Shown: positions 1 through 10,524, counted from the first letter of the stretch. The stretch: DNA of 64,000 nucleotides from Tissierella praeacuta DSM 18095 (GCF_900128955.1 NZ_FQTY01000003.1:1-64000), one strand, 5' to 3'. The notes: generated by a model from the sequence alone, not told the origin. Made by a program: numbers and translations.

Positions 1-145
1 CCATCTTTAATAGAACTAGAGTAGAATGTAAATAAATATACATTTTGGTAAGGTTGTTTTAACACTAATCCCTTTAATAGAACTATAGTGGATTGGCAAC
101 CCCTTTTTGGACAAAATCCTACTTAACATAGATTTTATTAAATAC

Positions 146-964
146 CTATGATGCCTTTCCTAATGTCATAATACTTAGTTCCCTATATTCAATTGGCGTC
201 TTATACCCTAAAGATCCATGAATCCTTAGGTTGTTATACCAATAGATATACTCCGCTAGCTCTAATTGTAGTTGTTCTAAGGTCTCGAATTTTCTTTGAT
301 ATATGAATTCTGTATTTAATATTTTATTGGTAGCTTCACTAACTGCATTATTATAGGGGGTTCCCTTATTACTTAAAGATCTTTCTATATTAAAAGTACT
401 TAAAATGTTATCTATTAGTGCATTATCATATTCATTACCACGATCTGAATGGAAAATCTTGATATCTTTTAGGGAGTATTTACATCTTAAAAGAGCTGTC
501 TCTATAAGTTTGGCGTCTTTCTTAGCCCCAGCCGCATAACCAATAATCTCCCTATTATATAAATCTATTAAAGTACATACATAGTTCCATTTATCAGATA
601 CTTTGACATAAGTTAAATCGCTTACTGCTACCTCTAATTTCTTTCTATTATCAAAATTTCTATCTACTATGTTTGGAATAGGAGATTCATTGCAATTAGC
701 AGCACGAACCTTATATTGAGCCACTGTATAGTTAGATACTAGGCTATTCTCTTTCATAATTCTAGATATCCTTCTTCTTGAAACATTATGGCCTAATTTT
801 TCTAGTTCTACTTTAATTTTTCTTGTTCCATAATTATTTTTACTACGCATAAAGATATCTTTAATGTGTTTTGTAATTATGGATTCTTTATTGCAAGGAG
901 TAGAAGGCTCTTTATTTAAATGGTAATATACTAAACTTCTTTGGACCTTTAAAAGTTCACACAT
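146..964 (-). CDS. IS3-family transposase OrfB (DDE integrase catalytic subunit)
   Basis: This 272-residue protein has an N-terminal HTH_21-like segment (YGTRKIKVELEKLGH) followed by an rve integrase core. The acidic triad is visible as the D of AVSDLTYVKV, the D of FHSDRGNEYDN and the E of NNAVSEATNK. The C-terminus holds the WYNNLRIHGSLGY block typical of the family. In IS3 elements OrfB is normally made as an OrfAB fusion by ribosomal frameshifting. Here its frame is open upstream of the ATG and overlaps the end of orfA, in keeping with that. A diverged fragment of a similar gene lies near 30.6 kb. Confidence 0.95.
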   Translation of the reverse strand: MCELLKVQRSLVYYHLNKEPSTPCNKESIITKHIKDIFMRSKNNYGTRKIKVELEKLGHNVSRRRISRIMKENSLVSNYTVAQYKVRAANCNESPIPNIVDRNFDNRKKLEVAVSDLTYVKVSDKWNYVCTLIDLYNREIIGYAAGAKKDAKLIETALLRCKYSLKDIKIFHSDRGNEYDNALIDNILSTFNIERSLSNKGTPYNNAVSEATNKILNTEFIYQRKFETLEQLQLELAEYIYWYNNLRIHGSLGYKTPIEYRELSIMTLGKAS

Positions 965-1004
965 TGCACTAATACTGTATTTCTTTCTATTAGAAATGAT
1001 AAGT

Positions 1005-1283
1005 CTACTTTTTGCCTAGTAGTAGTGCTGCCTGCTTTAAAATATCATTTTCCATTTCAAGTTGCTTTACTTTCTTCCTAAGTTCAATTAATTCTTTTTC
1101 CTCTTCAGTTCTATTATCTTCCACATCAAAGGAATTAGAATTATTATATCTTAGTACCCAGGCTCTAATAGTAGGGGCGGCTACACCATATTCATAACCT
1201 AGACTTCTGTAACTGTGATTTCCTTGGTTATAGATCTTTACTAACTGTTTTTTGAAATCTTCATCATAACGTTTTCTGGTCAT
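1005..1283 (-). CDS. IS3-family transposase OrfA (helix-turn-helix)
   Basis: This 92-residue protein starts [15 protein letters not shown] and has an HTH_8-type DNA-binding region ([20 protein letters not shown]). A basic, Leu-rich coiled tail follows ([18 protein letters not shown]), the usual leucine-zipper part of OrfA. A good Shine-Dalgarno (AGGAGGAG on the minus strand) lies just before the ATG. It ends in a lysine/adenine-rich stretch before orfB, where frameshifting usually occurs in this family. Its role is recognition of the IS ends. Confidence 0.93.
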   Translation of the reverse strand: MTRKRYDEDFKKQLVKIYNQGNHSYRSLGYEYGVAAPTIRAWVLRYNNSNSFDVEDNRTEEEKELIELRKKVKQLEMENDILKQAALLLGKK

Positions 1284-1547
1284 TAAAATCTCCTCCTGAT
1301 TTTATTGTACCATGTTAAGTAAAGATCTGTCCTATTAAGTGTAACCTATCCAATAGTAGAATGTAAATAGTAGCATTTTTAATGTTAATCTCTACTGGAT
1401 TAACCTTTAATAGAACTAGAGTAGAATATAAATTTTCATTCATTGATGGAAATACCGATATTAATTAAATGAAATATTAAAAAGTTCAAAGGGATAAAAA
1501 TTTTATAAAGGGTATAAAATTAATAAAATATAAACTGGAGGAATAAT

Positions 1548-2570
1548 ATGTCAAAAAATTCAATACTCAAAATTGAAAAATTAGATTTTATGTGGCAAAC
1601 TGAAGATCCCTTTCTATTTTGTGCTCATCATAAAGATAATTATCCTAAAGGCAATGATAAATTGGAACCATCATCATCAGAATTATCAGGGAGGAACATA
1701 GGAAATGATTTTATTCTAAGGAATGGTTGGAGAATGTATCATGGTAAAACCATACCAGGATTTCCAGTTCATCCACATAGAGGATTTGAAACTGTAACCA
1801 TTGTATTGGAAGGTTTTGTGGATCATTCTGATTCTCATGGAGCAGCTGGAAGATATGGAAGTGGAGATGTACAGTGGATGACTGCTGGAGCAGGAATACA
1901 GCATGCAGAAATGTTTCCATTAATAAATAAAGACAAAGATAATCCACTTCATTTATTTCAGGTGTGGTTAAACTTACCTAAAAAGGATAAATTTTCTGAT
2001 CCTCATTATAAGATGCTTTGGGCAGAGGACATCCCCGTAATAGAAGAGATAGATGAAAATGAAAAAAAGACTATCATAAAGCTCATTTCAGGTAAATATA
2101 ATGGAACACAGGCATTAGAACCAACACCAGCATCATGGGCAAAAGACGAGAAAAACAATGTAAATATATGGATAATAAAAATGGAACCAAAAGCAAAATT
2201 TGAACTTCCAGCATCATCTAGCACCATAACTAGAAATCTATATTATTATGATGGTGAGAGCATAAGTATAGATATATCGACAATTAATTTATCTAATAGA
2301 ATTAAGTTATCAGGAGAGAATGCAATTTTAATAACAAATGGTAATAAAGAAAGCAACTTACTTTTACTTGAAGGAGAACCTATTAATGAGCCAGTTGTAG
2401 CTTATGGACCATTTGTTATGAATACCATGGAAGAAATTCACCAAGCATCTAGGGATTATAAGGAAACTGGTTTTGGTGGATGGCCTTGGAACCGTGAAGA
2501 TCCAGTACATTTCTATGAAACAGATAGATTTGCAAAATATTCTGATGGAACAATTGAAAAAAGATTATAA
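1548..2570 (+). CDS. Pirin family protein
   Basis: This 340-residue two-cupin protein has the pirin metal-site motifs: HPHRGFETVT, the next histidine in FVDHSDSHG, and GAGIQHAEMFP with a His and a Glu. The C-terminal half contains the GFGGWPW block. Pirins bind iron. Bacterial members are linked to quercetinase activity or to regulation of central metabolism, and the actual substrate cannot be told here. ATG 1548 follows a clear GGAGG. The gene stands alone and ends at a strong terminator. Length is slightly above the usual 280-300 residues, as in clostridial members. Confidence 0.9.
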   Translation: MSKNSILKIEKLDFMWQTEDPFLFCAHHKDNYPKGNDKLEPSSSELSGRNIGNDFILRNGWRMYHGKTIPGFPVHPHRGFETVTIVLEGFVDHSDSHGAAGRYGSGDVQWMTAGAGIQHAEMFPLINKDKDNPLHLFQVWLNLPKKDKFSDPHYKMLWAEDIPVIEEIDENEKKTIIKLISGKYNGTQALEPTPASWAKDEKNNVNIWIIKMEPKAKFELPASSSTITRNLYYYDGESISIDISTINLSNRIKLSGENAILITNGNKESNLLLLEGEPINEPVVAYGPFVMNTMEEIHQASRDYKETGFGGWPWNREDPVHFYETDRFAKYSDGTIEKRL

Positions 2571-2571
2571 A

Positions 2572-2614
2572 AACAATGCTCTTTTCTAGATTTTTAGAAA
2601 AGAGCATTGTTTTT
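2572..2614 (+). terminator. Intrinsic terminator after the pirin gene
   Basis: A perfect 17-bp stem (AACAATGCTCTTTTCTA and its complement) closes a short loop and ends in a T-run at about 2610-2614. It starts immediately after the stop codon. Confidence 0.93.
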
Positions 2615-2687
2615 GACAAAATCAATAATCAGTAGTAAAATGATAAACATAAGTTCTAATATTAATCTGATATAGATAGGTGATGAC

Positions 2688-2915
2688 ATGGGTAAGCAAA
2701 CAGATATGTTTAGTATAATAAATACAAATAATAAAACTCCAGATACAAAAATTCCAGATGGAGTAAAGTTAAAGCCAAGAGAACTTTGGTGTCCTTATTG
2801 TTCCAAACCCGTTATATTTATAAGAGATAAGGAGTTAGGAGTTAGAAGATGTCCTTATTGTAAAATGAGTGATAGGGATTATACTGTAAAACAAGTAAAT
2901 AAGAAATGGCTATAA
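2688..2915 (+). CDS. Small zinc-ribbon protein
   Basis: This 75-residue protein has two CPYC knuckles (LWCPYCSKPVIF and RRCPYCKMSDRDY) spaced as in a zinc ribbon. A basic tail ends in KKWL. The N-terminal 25 residues look disordered (TNNKTPDTKIPD). I cannot assign a function; similar small ribbons occur in clostridial genomes and phages. It is monocistronic, with its own terminator downstream. The start with MGKQ is preceded by a weak Shine-Dalgarno (AGGTGATGAC), so the start is moderately supported. Confidence 0.7.
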   Translation: MGKQTDMFSIINTNNKTPDTKIPDGVKLKPRELWCPYCSKPVIFIRDKELGVRRCPYCKMSDRDYTVKQVNKKWL

Positions 2916-2921
2916 ATATAT

Positions 2922-2955
2922 ACCTTCATTTATATAAAGATGAAGGTTTTTTTAT
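2922..2955 (+). terminator. Intrinsic terminator after the zinc-ribbon gene
   Basis: ACCTTCAT (2922-2929) pairs with ATGAAGGT (2940-2947), followed by seven T residues. Confidence 0.9.
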
Positions 2956-3110
2956 TTCAAAACAAATGTAAAAATATGGTGATTTTTGTCGAAGTGTGTT
3001 AAAATTAACTGTAATTATGTATTGGAAGTGATATATATAATATCTTGGGGATTGTTTACAATAAATTAATAGTTTCTATTAAATATCTGTTAAAATAAAG
3101 GAGAAGAAAA

Positions 3111-5222
3111 ATGAAATCTATAAAAATCAAAATGTTAATAAGTATTTTATCAGTTGTATTAATAATATTTGCATCAGTTGTTGGAATTATTACAATTAAT
3201 TCTTATGATATGCAGAAAAAGGATTCAATAAATTATGTAACAGCAAAAACAGAGAAATATGTAGAATTAGCACAGGCAGAAATGAACAATGCATTAATAG
3301 TAACTACAGCATTGTCTAGGACATTTGAAGGCATGAAACAAAGTGGAAATATAGATAGAGGTACAATAAATCAAGTTATAAAAAACACAATAGAGAAAAA
3401 TCCCAATTTAATAGGAGTATGGACAGTTTGGGAACCCAATGCTTTAGATGGAAATGATAGTGAATATGCAGATACAGATGGAAATGATAAAACAGGTCGT
3501 TTTGTTCCATATTGGAATCGAGGAAATGGAACTGTTGATATTCAAACTTGTGACGATACATATGACAATTTAGATGAAAGTGGATTATGGTATCAGACTT
3601 CTAAGAATTCTAAAAAGCCAGCAGTATTAGAACCACAAACATATAACCTATATGGAAAAGATGTCATATTAGTTTCTGTCACAGCACCTATTATTTATAA
3701 TGATAAAGTCATAGGTGTTGCAGGAGTTGATATTTCATTAGATAGACTACAGGAAGTTATATCTAATATAATTCTATATGATAGTGGATATGTTCAATTT
3801 ATTACAGGAAAAGGACTAATTTTAGGACACAAGGATAGTGAAATGCTTGGAAAAAATATATTTGAACTCTTTCCTGATGAGGAAATACAAGAAATTGTGG
3901 AAAATGGGAGACAAGCTAATTTAGAGAGAATATCCTCAACAAATGGGCAAAAAGAATATTTTACTATAATACCTTTAAGTATAAGTGGAACCAGTACAAA
4001 ATGGTCTTTTATATCCATTATACCACGTAATGAAATATTTGAAAAAACAAGAGAATCTATAACGAGGACTATCGTTACGGGTGTTATAGGAATAATGATT
4101 TTAATAGTATTTACTTTAGTAATTACTAATACCATAACAAAACCAATTGTAAATCTATCTCAAGTTGTTGAAAGGTTATCAAATTTTGACTTAACATTTG
4201 ATGAAAATAGTAGTGCGATAAAATACTTAAAAAGGGAAGATGAAATAGGACTTATTGCTAAATCCTTGGCAACTATGCATAAAAATTTTATAGGTTTGAT
4301 TAAAAAGGTTTCTGATATTTCTAATCAAGTAGCAGCTTCTTCCGAGGAACTAATGGCTACTACTCAGCAGTCAGCTTCAGCATCAGAAGAAATAGCAAGA
4401 GCAATTGATGAAATAGCAAGAGCTGCTAGTGAGCAGGCAAGGGACACAGAAAGAGGAGCAATTGAAATAGATGAATTGGGAAAAGAAATAGAAAAAAATC
4501 AAGAAGATGCTATTAATCTAAATAATGCTGCTAATGAAGTCAGTAAGTTAAAGGATGAGGGTATCGTAATCATAGAAGAACTTGTTGAGAAAAATAATAT
4601 TACCAATAAATCCATTGCAGAAATATATGAAATTATTGAAAACACAAATGAAGGTGCAGAGAAAATAAAAAATGCTAGTAAGATGATTGGAAATATAGCA
4701 GACCAGACTAATTTATTAGCTCTTAATGCAGCTATAGAAGCAGCGAGGGCAGGAGAAGCAGGCAAGGGATTTGCAGTTGTTGCAGAAGAAATAAGAAAAT
4801 TAGCAGAGGAATCTAATTCTTTCACAGAAGATATAACAGTGATAATAGAAAGCTTAGCAGGTAAAACAGAATATGCAGTTAATACAATGGAAAAGGTTAG
4901 AAGAACTTTAGAGTCTCAAAATGAAAGTGTAAAGTTAACTAATGATAAGTTCCATGGAATTGCTTATACAATTGAAGATGTACAAAAGGCAATAGAATCT
5001 ATTGCTAAGTCAGGAATAGAGATGGAGAAGAAAAAAGAAGAGATTATAAAAATAATACAAAGCTTGTCTGCTATATCACAAGAAAATGCAGCTGGAACAG
5101 AAGAATCGTCAGCATCTGTAGAAGAACAAACTGCCTCCATAGAAGAAATTTCAGGTGCAAGTGAAGCATTATCAAAATTAGCAGAAGAAATGCAAGAAAA
5201 TGTTTCCAAATTTAAGTACTAA
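3111..5222 (+). CDS. Methyl-accepting chemotaxis protein with dCACHE-type sensor
   Basis: This 703-residue chemoreceptor has a membrane helix at about residues 9-30 and an extracytoplasmic double-CACHE-like domain up to about 310; the [18 protein letters not shown] block is characteristic. A second membrane helix follows near 315-340, then HAMP and the coiled-coil signalling domain. The hairpin tip is conserved ([20 protein letters not shown]). Such receptors sense small extracellular ligands and control the CheA kinase. The C-terminus lacks a CheR-tethering pentapeptide. ATG 3111 follows AAAGGAG. It is followed by another MCP-type gene but separated by a terminator. Confidence 0.93.
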   Translation: MKSIKIKMLISILSVVLIIFASVVGIITINSYDMQKKDSINYVTAKTEKYVELAQAEMNNALIVTTALSRTFEGMKQSGNIDRGTINQVIKNTIEKNPNLIGVWTVWEPNALDGNDSEYADTDGNDKTGRFVPYWNRGNGTVDIQTCDDTYDNLDESGLWYQTSKNSKKPAVLEPQTYNLYGKDVILVSVTAPIIYNDKVIGVAGVDISLDRLQEVISNIILYDSGYVQFITGKGLILGHKDSEMLGKNIFELFPDEEIQEIVENGRQANLERISSTNGQKEYFTIIPLSISGTSTKWSFISIIPRNEIFEKTRESITRTIVTGVIGIMILIVFTLVITNTITKPIVNLSQVVERLSNFDLTFDENSSAIKYLKREDEIGLIAKSLATMHKNFIGLIKKVSDISNQVAASSEELMATTQQSASASEEIARAIDEIARAASEQARDTERGAIEIDELGKEIEKNQEDAINLNNAANEVSKLKDEGIVIIEELVEKNNITNKSIAEIYEIIENTNEGAEKIKNASKMIGNIADQTNLLALNAAIEAARAGEAGKGFAVVAEEIRKLAEESNSFTEDITVIIESLAGKTEYAVNTMEKVRRTLESQNESVKLTNDKFHGIAYTIEDVQKAIESIAKSGIEMEKKKEEIIKIIQSLSAISQENAAGTEESSASVEEQTASIEEISGASEALSKLAEEMQENVSKFKY

Positions 5223-5239
5223 ATAATATGATTAGACCT

Positions 5240-5275
5240 AAAAATAGATATCTAAGATTTAGATATCTATTTTTG
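5240..5275 (+). terminator. Intrinsic terminator between two chemoreceptor genes
   Basis: AAAAATAGATATCTAA and its complement form a long stem with a 4-base loop and a terminal T-run. The stem is largely A/T, so it could work in both directions. Confidence 0.8.
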
Positions 5276-5370
5276 TAAAATTCATATAAAAAGAAGGAAT
5301 TTAAAAACTTTTGTAGAATATAAGATATATAATAGTAATTTATATTTTTAACTCTAGTAGGGGGGAAACG

Positions 5371-7848
5371 ATGTTTAATTTTATTAAAAAAAATCAAAAA
5401 CAAGAGATGGTTGTATTTGAGGATAAAGAGGACTTAGTACAAATAAAAGAATTATCAAGTGATATAGGTATTTTAAAGAAAAATCAAAAACATATAGTAG
5501 AAAGACTTACTATGAAAATTGATGAAACAGCCTTTGCAACAGATAATTTAATACAAATTACATATGATTTAGCAGATCACGTTGAAGTTCAGATGGATTC
5601 AATTCATAATGTAATAGATGAAATTGGCAGTTATTCAGCACTAGCAGAGGAGGTTTATGCAAGTACAGAAAACTCTAGGCAGATTGCAGCAGATACATTA
5701 GATATTGCACACACTGGTAATGATGCTGTAAATAACTCTATTAATGCAATGAAAGAAATAGAGAAATCAGTAATTTATGCTAAAAATGTGGTGAATGATT
5801 TAAATAAAAAATCAGAGCGTATTAATGAAATGTTAAAGGTTATAAATAATATTTCCTATAATACAAATTTACTTGCATTAAATGCGTCCATAGAGGCAGC
5901 AAGAGCTGGAGAAGCTGGGCGTGGGTTTGCTGTTGTAGCTAATGAAGTAAAGAAGCTTGCAGAGAATAGTGCTAATTCAACAAGCCAAATATCTCAGGTT
6001 ATTAAAGAGATTAATGACGAGGTATCTAATACCATTAATGCAATGAATAATAGTATGGGCAAGATACAAGAGGGAGTGGAAATTGCTAATAATACTATGG
6101 TAGTTTTCAATGAAATAATCAATGCAATTAATAATACATCAAAGGTTACGGAAGAAATAAATAATGCTATAGCTAGGCAAACTCAGAGTTTAGAAAGTGT
6201 AATTAGCCTAACTTCTGATATGACTAATAATTCAAATAAGGTAACATCTCTTGTAGACATTGCTTCTTTAAATACAAAATATGCTAAAACATCCTTAGAC
6301 ATGTTAGCAGGAGTATCTAAGGATTTAAAGATTATATCGGATAAATTACTAGAAAATATTCAAACAGAAAGAGCAGAGGAAACAATTTTAAATATATCTT
6401 TAAATTCTAAACCCTTAGAATTTAATCCTCAATTAGCAAAAGATCAGGATAGTGCTCAAGTTTTATTTAATGTTCATGGAGCTCTTCTTTATATTGGAGC
6501 AACTGGAGAAATCTCTCCTGGAATAGCAAAAAGTTGGTATGTAGAGGATGATGGAGTTACTTGGGTGTTTAACATAAGGCGAGGGGCAAAGTTTCATAAT
6601 GGCAGAGAAATAACTGCAAATGATATTAAGTATTCTTATGAAATGATGATGTCTCCAAGGCTTGGATCTCCAAATACTTGGTTTTTAAATCATATAGAAG
6701 GAGCAGAAGATTATGCAAATGGTAAAGCAAAAGAAATAACAGGTGTTAGAGTGCTTGATAAATATAGACTTTCCATTAAGTTGATTAGTCCCTATAGTGG
6801 ATTTTTATTAAATCTAGGTCAATTCAGTACAAGTATTTTAGCAAGGGAGGACTTTGAAAAGGGAAAAATAACAGGTTGTGGTCCCTATGTTTTAGAGGAA
6901 ACAACTGATGAATATTGTGTTCTTAAAGCTTTTGAAGAGTATTATGGTGGTGCTCCTTATCAGGATAAAATAATTGTTAACTATAAAAATGAAGATATGG
7001 CACAGAGTTTCATCGAAGGTAAGTATGATTTTGCTACATTTAATAATAAAGAAGACCTTGAAAGAATAAAAAGATTACCTAATGTAAATATAAGCTTAAA
7101 CGATGTAATGGGAACATATTACCTAGGATTTAATTTGGAAGGGGACTCTATATTTGCAAAGAGTAGAGAAGCAAGGCGAGCATTAAATATGGGAATTAAT
7201 AAAAAGAAAATAATAAATGATATTTTGGGGGATTTAGGAGAAGAAGCAAAGGGACCTATTCCACCTAAGATTGTTGATAATGATTATTTACAAGGTATTT
7301 CATATAATCCTTCTATTGCCAAGGATATTCTAAATAAGGAAGGATTATATAAATCAGGGAATCCTATAAAGGTAATTATAAGAGATGAGCCAGAAACAGC
7401 TTTATTCTATAGAGTAAGCCAATATATAATTAAAGATTTAGAAGCATTAGGAATTAAGGTTGAGGTTAGTAAAATTCCTAATAAAGATTATTTAAATGCA
7501 GATATCATTGCAAAATGTCATATATTTATAGGGAGATGGATAGCGGATACAGGAGATCCTGATAATTATTTACAGCCTTTATTTAATTATAATAATCAAA
7601 CAAATATTACAAGATATAATAATCCTAAAGTTGTAGAATTTATGAATAGGGCAAAAGAAATAATTAATCCTAATAAGAAAATGGAAATATATAAAGATAT
7701 ACAAAATATTATAATAGATGATTATCCATGGGTACCTATTTATCATCCTAGGACAGCATTAGCTTCAAAGGAAAATATAGTTGGTGCAAGAATGAGTCCT
7801 TTAGGCATAATAAATTATGAAAATGTTTTAATACAAGAAAATAAATAA
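5371..7848 (+). CDS. Soluble chemoreceptor fused to a family 5 solute-binding domain
   Basis: This is an 825-residue fusion. Residues about 40-330 form a methyl-accepting signalling coiled coil, with hairpin tip [20 protein letters not shown]. Residues about 345-825 are a peptide/oligopeptide binding protein of the SBP_bac_5 type; segments such as [17 protein letters not shown] and the [11 protein letters not shown] block are typical. I see no signal peptide, lipobox or membrane helix, so the binding domain should sit in the cytoplasm, unlike an OppA. It probably senses an intracellular peptide or other solute and feeds the Che pathway. GGGGGG lies before ATG 5371. Confidence 0.87.
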   Translation: MFNFIKKNQKQEMVVFEDKEDLVQIKELSSDIGILKKNQKHIVERLTMKIDETAFATDNLIQITYDLADHVEVQMDSIHNVIDEIGSYSALAEEVYASTENSRQIAADTLDIAHTGNDAVNNSINAMKEIEKSVIYAKNVVNDLNKKSERINEMLKVINNISYNTNLLALNASIEAARAGEAGRGFAVVANEVKKLAENSANSTSQISQVIKEINDEVSNTINAMNNSMGKIQEGVEIANNTMVVFNEIINAINNTSKVTEEINNAIARQTQSLESVISLTSDMTNNSNKVTSLVDIASLNTKYAKTSLDMLAGVSKDLKIISDKLLENIQTERAEETILNISLNSKPLEFNPQLAKDQDSAQVLFNVHGALLYIGATGEISPGIAKSWYVEDDGVTWVFNIRRGAKFHNGREITANDIKYSYEMMMSPRLGSPNTWFLNHIEGAEDYANGKAKEITGVRVLDKYRLSIKLISPYSGFLLNLGQFSTSILAREDFEKGKITGCGPYVLEETTDEYCVLKAFEEYYGGAPYQDKIIVNYKNEDMAQSFIEGKYDFATFNNKEDLERIKRLPNVNISLNDVMGTYYLGFNLEGDSIFAKSREARRALNMGINKKKIINDILGDLGEEAKGPIPPKIVDNDYLQGISYNPSIAKDILNKEGLYKSGNPIKVIIRDEPETALFYRVSQYIIKDLEALGIKVEVSKIPNKDYLNADIIAKCHIFIGRWIADTGDPDNYLQPLFNYNNQTNITRYNNPKVVEFMNRAKEIINPNKKMEIYKDIQNIIIDDYPWVPIYHPRTALASKENIVGARMSPLGIINYENVLIQENK

Positions 7849-7852
7849 TATG

Positions 7853-7880
7853 AAAGACACTCCTTTGTGGAGTGTCTTTT
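7853..7880 (+). terminator. Intrinsic terminator
   Basis: AAAGACACTCC (7853-7863), loop TTTGT, then GGAGTGTCTTTT. It ends the fusion-receptor transcript. Confidence 0.92.
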
Positions 7881-7929
7881 GATATAATAAACATTATAAT
7901 AATTTTAAATAATAAAAAAGGAAGATAAT

Positions 7930-10257
7930 ATGAGTAATATAATTAAAGTATCCGTTAGAAATTTAGTTGAGTTTGTTCTTCGTTCGGGAGATATAGACAA
8001 TAGCTTTATTTCCATGTCAAGGGCATTGGAAGGCACTAAGGCTCATCAGAAGGTGCAAAAATCCTATGGTATTGAGTATAAGCCAGAGGTAACATTAAAA
8101 CATAATGTATATTATGATAATTTCATCATAGAATTACAGGGGCGTGCCGATGGCATATTTACATTTTCTGATGAGATAATTATAGATGAAATAAAAAGTA
8201 CTACTAAGGATTTAGAAGATATTGATGAGAATTATAATGAATTACATTGGGCTCAGGCTAAATGTTACGGATATATTTATTGTATTCAAAATGATTTAAA
8301 TTATATATATATTCAACTTACATATTTTCATATAGAATCAGAAGAAAAGAAGATATTTAAAAGAAGATATACTTGTGATGAATTGAAGGAGTTTTTCTTA
8401 TCCTTAACAGACAAATATATTGAATGGGCTAGTATTACTTTTTATTGGGCAGAAACTAGGGATAAAACTATCAAACAATTATCTTTCCCATTTGGTAGCT
8501 ATAGAAAAGGACAAAGGGAACTTGCTGTTGCTACATATAAGACTATAGAGGAAGGAAAGAGTTTATTTGCTCAAGCACCTACAGGAATTGGCAAGACTAT
8601 GTCTACATTATTTCCATCTGTTAAATCTATTGGGGAAGAAATTACTTCGAAAATTTTCTATCTTACTGCTAAGACCATAACTAGGGAAGTTCCCATAGCA
8701 TCTATGGAGATGATGACAGAAAAAGGATTAAGGATTAAAACCATTGTAATTACAGCAAAGGATAAGATTTGTTTAAATGATGAAGTTAAATGTAATCCTA
8801 GAGATTGTCCTTTTGCAAAGGGACATTATAATAGAGTTAATGCAGCTATAATGGATATTTTTGAAAATGAAGATTTGATTACTAGAGATGTGGCTATTTC
8901 TTATGGGAGAAAGCACAATGTTTGTCCATTTGAATTTGTCTTGGATATTAGCCTTTGGTCAGATGTAGTTATATGTGATTATAACTATGTTTTTGATCCT
9001 CAAGTATATTTAAAAAGATTCTTTGAAAATCCATTTGAAAACTATGTGTTTTTAATAGATGAGGCTCATAATTTAGTAGATAGATCTAGGGAAATGTTTT
9101 CAGCTGAAATAAAGAAAAATAATTTTTTGGAATTAAAAGATATTTTTAAAGAAACATATCCTCCTATTTATAAGAGTCTAAATAAAATAAATAGTATATT
9201 AAATAAGTTAAAAAGAGAGCTGGAAATAGAAGGAGAATATTATCAAAAAGAGGAAATAACTGATTTATACTATCCCATTAAAAGGCTTGTAACAGTCTTA
9301 GAACCTTGGCTTATAGAGGAAAAAAGTCATGAAGAATATGATAAGGTCTTAGAACTTTATTTTAATTTAATAACTTTTAATAGGATTTCTGAGTTTTATG
9401 ACAATCATTATGTCACATATATTAAGGAGGAATCTAAAGATTTAATATTGAAATTATATTGTGTAGATTCATCATATTTATTAAGGGAGGCTTTAGAAAG
9501 AGGGAGAGCTGCTATATTTTTTTCTGCTACTCTAACTCCTTTAGATTATCATATGGATTTACTTGGGGGAAAGAGAGGAGACTATAATATAAAACTTAGC
9601 TCACCTTTTCCGAGGGAGAATTTATGTCTTATGGTTGGTAATAATGTTTCTACAAGATATAGAGATAGGGAACGGACTTATATAGATATTGTCAGATATA
9701 TAGAAGCTTTTATTTCTGCTAAAGAAGGAAACTACTTTGTATTCTTTCCTTCTTATGCCTATATGACCACAGTATATAATTTGCTTATTAATAGAAATCA
9801 AGATTTGAATATAATTATACAAAATGGTAATATGTCTGAAATTGAGAGGGAAGAGTTTTTGTTAAATTTTAAAGAGGGAAATAATCTTATTGCTTTTGCA
9901 GTGATGGGTGGAATTTTTTCAGAAGGTATAGATTTAACTGGTGAACAACTTATTGGAGCTATAGTAGTAGGAGTGGGTTTGCCACAGCTTTGTTTTGAGA
10001 AAAATATAATCAAAGATTATTTTACACATAATTTAGGTGAAGGATATGAATATGCTTATGTATATCCTGGCATGAATAAGGTATTACAAGCAGCAGGAAG
10101 AGTAATCAGATCTCCACAGGATAAGGGAGCTATTCTGCTTATAGATGATAGATATGGAACAAGTAAATATAAGTCCTTATTTCCTAATGAATGGTTAGGA
10201 TTTAAAAATGTAAGGAATGATATGACTATAAAGAAGGTTTTAGAGAAATTCTGGTAA
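7930..10257 (+). CDS. DinG/XPD-like DNA helicase with N-terminal PD-(D/E)XK nuclease domain
   Basis: In this 775-residue protein the first 170 residues resemble a RecB/Cas4-type nuclease: GRADGIF supplies the metal-binding Asp and IDEIKST the D-E-x-K motif. The helicase follows, with Walker A APTGIGKT, four cysteines in the iron-sulphur region (KICLND, VKCNP, DCPF, NVCPF), DEAH box LIDEAHNL and motif VI QAAGRVIRS. The family unwinds DNA 5' to 3' using ATP and probably processes structured or damaged DNA. It stands alone between two terminated units. This nuclease-helicase architecture is known in clostridia. Confidence 0.88.
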   Translation: MSNIIKVSVRNLVEFVLRSGDIDNSFISMSRALEGTKAHQKVQKSYGIEYKPEVTLKHNVYYDNFIIELQGRADGIFTFSDEIIIDEIKSTTKDLEDIDENYNELHWAQAKCYGYIYCIQNDLNYIYIQLTYFHIESEEKKIFKRRYTCDELKEFFLSLTDKYIEWASITFYWAETRDKTIKQLSFPFGSYRKGQRELAVATYKTIEEGKSLFAQAPTGIGKTMSTLFPSVKSIGEEITSKIFYLTAKTITREVPIASMEMMTEKGLRIKTIVITAKDKICLNDEVKCNPRDCPFAKGHYNRVNAAIMDIFENEDLITRDVAISYGRKHNVCPFEFVLDISLWSDVVICDYNYVFDPQVYLKRFFENPFENYVFLIDEAHNLVDRSREMFSAEIKKNNFLELKDIFKETYPPIYKSLNKINSILNKLKRELEIEGEYYQKEEITDLYYPIKRLVTVLEPWLIEEKSHEEYDKVLELYFNLITFNRISEFYDNHYVTYIKEESKDLILKLYCVDSSYLLREALERGRAAIFFSATLTPLDYHMDLLGGKRGDYNIKLSSPFPRENLCLMVGNNVSTRYRDRERTYIDIVRYIEAFISAKEGNYFVFFPSYAYMTTVYNLLINRNQDLNIIIQNGNMSEIEREEFLLNFKEGNNLIAFAVMGGIFSEGIDLTGEQLIGAIVVGVGLPQLCFEKNIIKDYFTHNLGEGYEYAYVYPGMNKVLQAAGRVIRSPQDKGAILLIDDRYGTSKYKSLFPNEWLGFKNVRNDMTIKKVLEKFW

Positions 10258-10404
10258 TTAGTAGTTTTCTTACCTTGGCTTTATACTTGTAAACATTATA
10301 GGTTTTTTGTATAATTATTTCATTAATAAGAAATAAGATAGATTATTGTATTAGGCGGGGGGACTTTTCATTTGTCTTCCTGTCACATTTTTTGGAGGTG
10401 TAAT

Positions 10405-10524
10405 ATGGTAAAGAAAAATGATTTAATTGAATTTGAAATAAAGGAAGTATGATTTCCAAATAAAGGTAAGGGTATATATGAAGAACATAATATTAAGTTT
10501 AAAGGTGGAATAAAGGGACAGAAA
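10405..10524 (+). other. 5' part of the RlmCD-like gene, cut off by an in-frame TGA
   Basis: ATG 10405 has an excellent Shine-Dalgarno (GGAGGTG) and starts MVKKNDLIEFEIKEV in the same frame as the methyltransferase below. TGA at 10450-10452 interrupts the TRAM-like domain, after which the frame stays open (FPNKGKGIYEEHN). It is either a nonsense mutation, a sequencing error, or (less likely) readthrough. Confidence 0.8.

Larger units (their letters stand above)
89..1352 (-). mobile_element. Complete IS3-family insertion sequence inside a CRISPR repeat
   Basis: The element is 1264 bp with imperfect terminal inverted repeats of about 41 bp (89-129 against 1312-1352), both ends reading TGGAT inward and sharing an ACTTAACAT block. 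It carries orfA and orfB on the minus strand. The flanking ATAG at 85-88 and 1353-1356 is a 4-bp target-site duplication. Removing the element and one ATAG restores a 29-base CRISPR repeat. Both orfs look intact, so it may still be active. Confidence 0.93.
5..1433 (+). CRISPR. Trailer end of a CRISPR array, interrupted by an IS
   Basis: Three copies of a 29-base repeat are visible at 5-33, at 72-88 joined to 1357-1368, and at 1405-1433. The repeat begins CTTTAATAGAACTA and ends GAATGTAAAT, an ending typical of clostridial type I-B repeats. The two spacers are 38 bases (34-71) and 36 bases (1369-1404). The last copy has GAATATAAAT, a degeneration typical of the trailer end, so the leader and the bulk of the array should lie left of base 1. 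The middle repeat is split by the IS3 element, and one copy differs by one base. No cas gene is in the window. Only three repeats are seen, so the call rests on repeat identity, regular spacer length and the clostridial-type 3' end. Confidence 0.85.

Noticed and set aside
1012-1197. Plus-strand ORF over the IS orfA gene
   Set aside because: Ser/Phe-rich shadow of the transposase on the opposite strand; no ribosome site.
4499-4825. Minus-strand ORF inside the first chemoreceptor gene, and similar ones at 4964 and 44979
   Set aside because: Antisense shadows of the conserved signalling domain, caused by its codon pattern.
10450-10452. In-frame TGA as selenocysteine in RlmCD
   Set aside because: The position is in the RNA-binding TRAM domain, not an active site, and no selenocysteine element is visible just downstream; other genes nearby are broken by different stops.
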